Below are positions 29,364 through 31,617 of a stretch of 31,617 nucleotides of DNA, piece by piece; the first letter of the stretch is position 1, and each line of letters opens with the position of its first letter. Both the position numbers and the translations under genes were made by a program. Where the stretch lies: positions 1 to 31,617 of IMG/VR virus record IMGVR_UViG_3300049916_000204; one strand, given 5' to 3'. The stretch is from a virus. The notes under the pieces are model-generated. The model was not told where the DNA came from, made no database searches, and saw only the letters and a program-made list of their open reading frames with translations.

Positions 29364-29393
29364 CAAATATATACATTATTTTTGATTTACAAA
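29364..29393 (-). promoter_or_regulatory. Host-like promoter of the erf operon
   Basis: On the minus strand TTTG (29393-29390), 18 bp, TATATTTG (29371-29364) matches the Bacteroidota consensus fully. The box ends four bases before the erf ATG, so initiation about seven bases downstream of the box would fall at or just after the start codon. The upstream box overlaps the end of the previous gene. Confidence 0.72.
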
Positions 29394-29764
29394 ATAATAT
29401 CAAAGTTATTGAAGTTCTCTTTGTATTTATTTTTTACGCATAATCTAAATGCCTTCTGACCGTTGTTAGGCAGTATAAAGAAACCTTTGTGTTTTTCGTG
29501 CCATACAGCAAAAAAATCAACCTCCTCCTTAGAATAATATTTTTTACCTGATTTTATTTCAATCTGAGGAGTCTTCTGTTTGTCAGAAGTATATCTGTTA
29601 TCTGACATATATTTAACTTGAAATTTATACATCAAATTATCTTTTTCTAATATACAATCATAAGGAGAAGAACCCAATAAAGGCATAGAAACATTAAAAC
29701 CGCTCTCCATAGCCTTTGTTACAAACTTGTATTCCGCAAAACAACCTTTTTGATTTATGTCCAT
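29387..29764 (-). CDS. PD-(D/E)XK endonuclease-like protein
   Basis: A 125-aa protein starting MDINQKGCFAEYKFVTKAME. A conserved Glu (E11) in the first helix, SSPYDCILE (D36) and KFQVKYMSD (Q49-x-K51) give the E...D...(E/Q)xK layout of the PD-(D/E)XK group that includes group-I-intron-type and resolvase-like enzymes. Later, YYSKEEVDFFAVWHEKHKGF is the typical next strand pair. The E-to-Q change in the third motif is also seen in active members of this superfamily. Junction cleavage or homing are both possible; no intron is nearby. It overlaps the erf promoter by a few bases. Confidence 0.78.
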   Translation of the reverse strand: MDINQKGCFAEYKFVTKAMESGFNVSMPLLGSSPYDCILEKDNLMYKFQVKYMSDNRYTSDKQKTPQIEIKSGKKYYSKEEVDFFAVWHEKHKGFFILPNNGQKAFRLCVKNKYKENFNNFDIIL

Positions 29765-29774
29765 ATGTGCGATA

Positions 29775-30020
29775 TTAAGAGTTTATCTCCTCATACTCCT
29801 CACACTTAAAAGACAACATACCGATTTTTATATCACTTTCGTGGCACTCCTGTTTGAGGCTTTTAATCAGCGTATTATTCTCTCTGCATTCCAAGTGTAA
29901 ACTAGCTACATATATGGCTATCTCATTCAGTGATTGCACGACCTGAGGGTCGTGGTCTTTTAGGGTCTGTGATATTAAGTCAAAATTATTATAAAAGTTT
30001 ATTTCGTGTATTGCATCCAT
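29775..30020 (-). CDS. 81-aa coiled-coil protein
   Basis: An 81-aa acidic protein starting MDAIHEINFYNNFDLISQTL, then KDHDPQVVQSLNEIAIYVAS and LHLECRENNTLIKSLKQECH. The second half has heptad-like hydrophobic spacing that predicts a coiled coil, with four cysteines. It is the first gene after a 130-bp, almost pure A/T region and may be the first early gene. A weak promoter-like pair (TTAG, 19 bp, TATATTAG) is visible in its leader. Function unknown. Confidence 0.7.
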   Translation of the reverse strand: MDAIHEINFYNNFDLISQTLKDHDPQVVQSLNEIAIYVASLHLECRENNTLIKSLKQECHESDIKIGMLSFKCEEYEEINS

Positions 30021-30048
30021 ATCTTTTTGTTTTATGGTGCTAATATAT

Positions 30049-30175
30049 AAAACTTTTTTTAAATACCTAATGTAATATTATTACATACAATTTATTTGTA
30101 TGTAATAGTATATATAATATATAATATAATATTAATATATAATATAATAATAAAGTATAATATATAATATAATAT
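30049..30175. other. Extreme A/T-rich region with an 11-bp inverted repeat
   Basis: Nearly all bases are A or T, with repeated taatata units over 30107-30175. At 30080-30106 lies a perfect inverted repeat attacatacaa - tttat - ttgtatgtaat. No gene fits. It separates the lysis operon (ending at 30209) from the early genes (starting at 30020). It could be an origin unwinding region, an operator, or a weakly bounded promoter region. Confidence 0.7.
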
Positions 30176-30176
30176 A

Positions 30177-30206
30177 GGGCATAGCCCCCTTAAAAGGGGC
30201 TAGCCC
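30177..30206 (-). terminator. Terminator-like hairpin at the end of the lysis operon
   Basis: A 7-bp stem UAGCCCC / GGGGCUA is extended by GGGC / GCCC, giving 11 pairs. It follows the stop at 30209 at once. The downstream U-run is poor (UAUAUUAUAU), so termination may be partial or work in both directions. Confidence 0.65.
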
Positions 30207-30208
30207 AC

Positions 30209-30610
30209 TTATTTTATGCTTCTTTCGTGTATTATTTCAAATGGAAATATGGAATCAGCCTTCATATCATCGTTATCTACGTAGATATAATTGTTGTGTA
30301 TTCCTATACGGGTAAAACCTGCCTCAAGAAGAGCTGTTATTATCCGGTATCTTTTGTATGTGTGTTTGCATTGTATTACGGCTGCTCTGCCGATCAAGTG
30401 TGATGAATGCTCAAGTTCGTTTATACTGCCTCTGCATCCGTAACAGACAAACCCTTTAAGTATTTTGAACTTTAACTCAGCTAAATCCCTTGCTTCGTCC
30501 AACATCCTTAGGAAATGCCTATCCATATTTTTAAAGCCTGTAGAGTGCTTACTGCACCACTGACAGTCAAATTCTTCGTATTCGAAGTTTTTAAGCTCGT
30601 GTATACCCAC
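30209..30610 (-). CDS. M15-peptidase-like paralogue lacking zinc ligands
   Basis: A 133-aa protein (GTG start) similar along its length to the M15 peptidase at 31151-31507: RHFLRMLDEARDLAELKFKI aligns with the helix region, HSSHLIGRAAVIQCKHTYKR with the first metal motif, and FTRIGIHNNYIYVDNDD with the last. H71 is kept, but the aspartate seven residues later is V78, the final His is Y110, and the substrate Arg in GFR is V. It should be catalytically dead. CQWC (16-19) and CYGC (56-59) may hold a structural zinc. Possible roles: cell-wall binding or regulation of lysis. The GTG lies inside a dispersed 13-mer copy; the exact start is uncertain. Confidence 0.75.
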   Translation of the reverse strand: MGIHELKNFEYEEFDCQWCSKHSTGFKNMDRHFLRMLDEARDLAELKFKILKGFVCYGCRGSINELEHSSHLIGRAAVIQCKHTYKRYRIITALLEAGFTRIGIHNNYIYVDNDDMKADSIFPFEIIHERSIK

Positions 30611-30640
30611 TGCGTTTAAGAATTAACCTACTGCGTTTAA
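30611..30640 (-). repeat. Two dispersed 9-mer copies at the start of the M15 paralogue
   Basis: TTAAACGCA at 30611-30619 and 30632-30640, 21 bp apart, occupy most of the 33-bp gap between the 41-aa gene and the M15 paralogue. The GTG start codon of the paralogue follows the nearest copy within one base, so factor binding or RNA features here could affect its translation. Confidence 0.8.
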
Positions 30641-30643
30641 TGA

Positions 30644-30769
30644 TTAACGCCCTTGTCCTCTATAAGCCTTCTTGTGTCCTCTTTTGCCTGGTGATGCATT
30701 TTTAGAATGCACACCTGGTCTTTTCGTTCTTGCACCTCCCCTGTAGAGACTATCTATCTTCTTTGCCAC
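30644..30769 (-). CDS. 41-aa highly basic conserved protein
   Basis: A 41-aa ORF with a GTG start: VAKKIDSLYRGGARTKRPGV, then HSKNASPGKRGHKKAYRGQG R. The pattern DSLYRGGAR-x-KRPGVHSK-x(n)-Y-x-GQGR is one I recognise from small basic phage proteins in Bacteroidota. The overlap with the holin gene (20 bases) and the match to this pattern support the GTG start. Nucleic-acid binding is plausible from charge. Function unknown. Confidence 0.7.
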   Translation of the reverse strand: MAKKIDSLYRGGARTKRPGVHSKNASPGKRGHKKAYRGQGR

Positions 30770-31151
30770 TCTTCTTATTCTTTTCCCAAGTTCTACCCAC
30801 GAAATAAGCCCCATAAACCGTTATAAGTAAACTCTGGAATATTGGAACGTATTGCTCCTGTACTTTAAATCCTCCTATGTTACCATCCGTAAAAGCCAAT
30901 AGTGTAAACATAACCGTTAAAAACACAAGTACAAGAGGACGTATGTTCTTTGACAAGAACGAGTCCGATTGCATATCATACTTCCAACGTGACGTAACTT
31001 GGTCCTGCGCTTCCTTGTCAGCCTGCTCAAGCAGCTCCTGAAGCCTTCTCTTGGCTTCTAAGCGTTCTTCGTCACTCGTGTGGAGGTTATCTATTACTTT
31101 ACCAATATCCTTCAGTAAACCGCCTGTAATGGCTTGGAGTATCTTTTTCAT
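30750..31151 (-). CDS. Holin (class with coiled-coil N terminus and two helices)
   Basis: A 133-aa protein starting MKKILQAITGGLLKDIGKVI. An N-terminal helical part (DNLHTSDEERLEAKRRLQEL) is followed by two membrane helices, at about 72-89 (KNIRPLVLVFLTVMFTLLAF) and 99-120 (VPIFQSLLITVYGAYFVGRT), and a basic tail (WEKNKKSGKEDR). This matches the Bacteroidota phage holin family in which RPLVLVFL and YGAYF-x-GR are conserved. It would open the inner membrane at the end of infection. I chose the ATG at 31151, which overlaps the peptidase stop (TAATG); an upstream GTG would add four residues. Confidence 0.82.
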   Translation of the reverse strand: MKKILQAITGGLLKDIGKVIDNLHTSDEERLEAKRRLQELLEQADKEAQDQVTSRWKYDMQSDSFLSKNIRPLVLVFLTVMFTLLAFTDGNIGGFKVQEQYVPIFQSLLITVYGAYFVGRTWEKNKKSGKEDR

Positions 31152-31507
31152 TAGTAAGTCCACATTACACCAATAGACTTATCAGGATCTATGTCAGCGT
31201 GTATAAAAGTCTTTGCAACTCCTATTCTGCTAAACCCTACGTCTAAAAGGCAGTTAATTAAATCAAATCTGTCTGTGCTATTTTTACAAGCTATGTCTAC
31301 TGCAAGTCCTTTAAGATGGCTGCTTGTTTCTACTCCTCCTACTTTTTCATTGTGTGTAGGTGTTCTAAACCCACTATTTATGTGTATGGGTTTGTCGAAC
31401 TTATCTCTTACCTCGTCTAGCATCTCAAGCAAAGTCTTATCCATTAGCTGACCACTACCTTGTACGTCAGGACTATCGAACTCTGAATAGTTAAAGTGTT
31501 TTAACAT
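31151..31507 (-). CDS. M15A-like peptidoglycan peptidase (endolysin)
   Basis: A 118-aa protein starting MLKHFNYSEFDSPDVQGSGQ. The active-site layout of M15 D,D/L,D-carboxypeptidase-like endolysins is intact: GFRTPTHN (Arg48), TSSHLKGLAVDIACK (H64 and D71) and FIHADID (H103), giving the H-x6-D...H zinc site. It should cleave peptide cross-links in the host wall. I chose the ATG at 31507; earlier codons in frame offer only TTG. It directly precedes the holin (TAATG) and lies 28 bp after the small membrane gene across the contig junction, forming a compact lysis module. Confidence 0.88.
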   Translation of the reverse strand: MLKHFNYSEFDSPDVQGSGQLMDKTLLEMLDEVRDKFDKPIHINSGFRTPTHNEKVGGVETSSHLKGLAVDIACKNSTDRFDLINCLLDVGFSRIGVAKTFIHADIDPDKSIGVMWTY

Positions 31508-31535
31508 AAACCGCAATGCATACAAATATCACACA

Positions 31536-31617
31536 TTATTTCTTCTTTTTTAACTCGTACCACTTTTGGGCTGTGTAGCCAATAGTAACCAACAATAAAA
31601 GTATCTTTAGACTATCT
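31536..31617. repeat. Right copy of the terminal direct repeat
   Basis: Identical to bases 1-82 and containing the 3' end of the small membrane protein gene encoded at 1-156. It most likely marks where a circular or circularly permuted genome was cut by assembly. Confidence 0.95.

Noticed and set aside
30209-30610. Second active endolysin
   Set aside because: Two of three expected zinc ligands and the substrate-binding Arg are replaced.
1-31617. tRNA genes, integrase, repressor, reverse transcriptase or transposase
   Set aside because: None could be recognised on either strand; gaps are too short or too AT-rich for a tRNA cloverleaf, and no matching catalytic motif was seen.

Overview
The window is a complete or near-complete genome of a tailed phage, about 31.5 kb. 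The first 82 bases recur exactly as the last 82, so the contig closes on itself (unit length 31,535 bp). Every convincing gene is on the minus strand, so transcription runs from high to low coordinates. The host is most likely a member of the Bacteroidota, probably a marine or freshwater flavobacterium. The DNA is AT-rich, starts are preceded by A/T-rich leaders rather than Shine-Dalgarno sites, promoters have the TTTG / TAnnTTTG form typical of that phylum, and many proteins look like flavobacterial siphophage families. I see no integrase, repressor, tRNA, CRISPR array or tail sheath, which suggests a lytic siphovirus.

Layout in transcription order. (1) 30.0 to 21.0 kb, replication, recombination and packaging: a coiled-coil protein, a PD-(D/E)XK nuclease, an Erf annealing protein with its own host-like promoter, an SSB-like protein, a RecA-fold ATPase, a RusA resolvase, a small membrane protein, a sigma factor, zinc-site and nuclease-like proteins, a RecE-like exonuclease, a DnaA-domain-IV-like DNA-binding protein, the small and large terminase subunits, then small proteins of unknown role. 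(2) 20.6 to 19.1 kb, an accessory stretch: a GP88-family protein, a 64-aa protein, and a separately promoted and terminated cassette encoding two related single-helix micropeptides plus a 60-aa protein. (3) 19.1 to 18.5 kb, a gap of about 570 bp that seems to hold a decayed gene. (4) 18.5 to 4.6 kb, virion genes: a tail assembly chaperone with a -1 frameshift site, neck proteins, large distal tail proteins, tape measure, XkdF-type prohead protease, scaffold, major capsid, tail tube, portal and head-tail adaptor. (5) 4.6 to 0 kb and around the contig join to 30.2 kb: three tandem paralogous lectin-like fibre proteins, then a lysis module with a holin-like peptide, an M15 peptidase, a holin, a basic protein and an M15 paralogue that has lost its zinc ligands.

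The most unusual feature is regulatory. The 9-mer TTAAACGCA (minus strand) occurs 15 times, always in one orientation. Two regions (20.58-20.74 kb and 21.72-21.85 kb) share one design: several 9-mer copies, then TTAACATT repeats in 11-bp phase, then a TATGTTTG box exactly 26 bp further on. The 9-mer resembles a DnaA box, and the phage encodes a DnaA-domain-IV-like protein, so I propose a phage-specific initiator/regulator and site system, with the four-copy array at 20.67-20.74 kb as a candidate origin. Function names rest on motif reading and memory of families; no database search was run.
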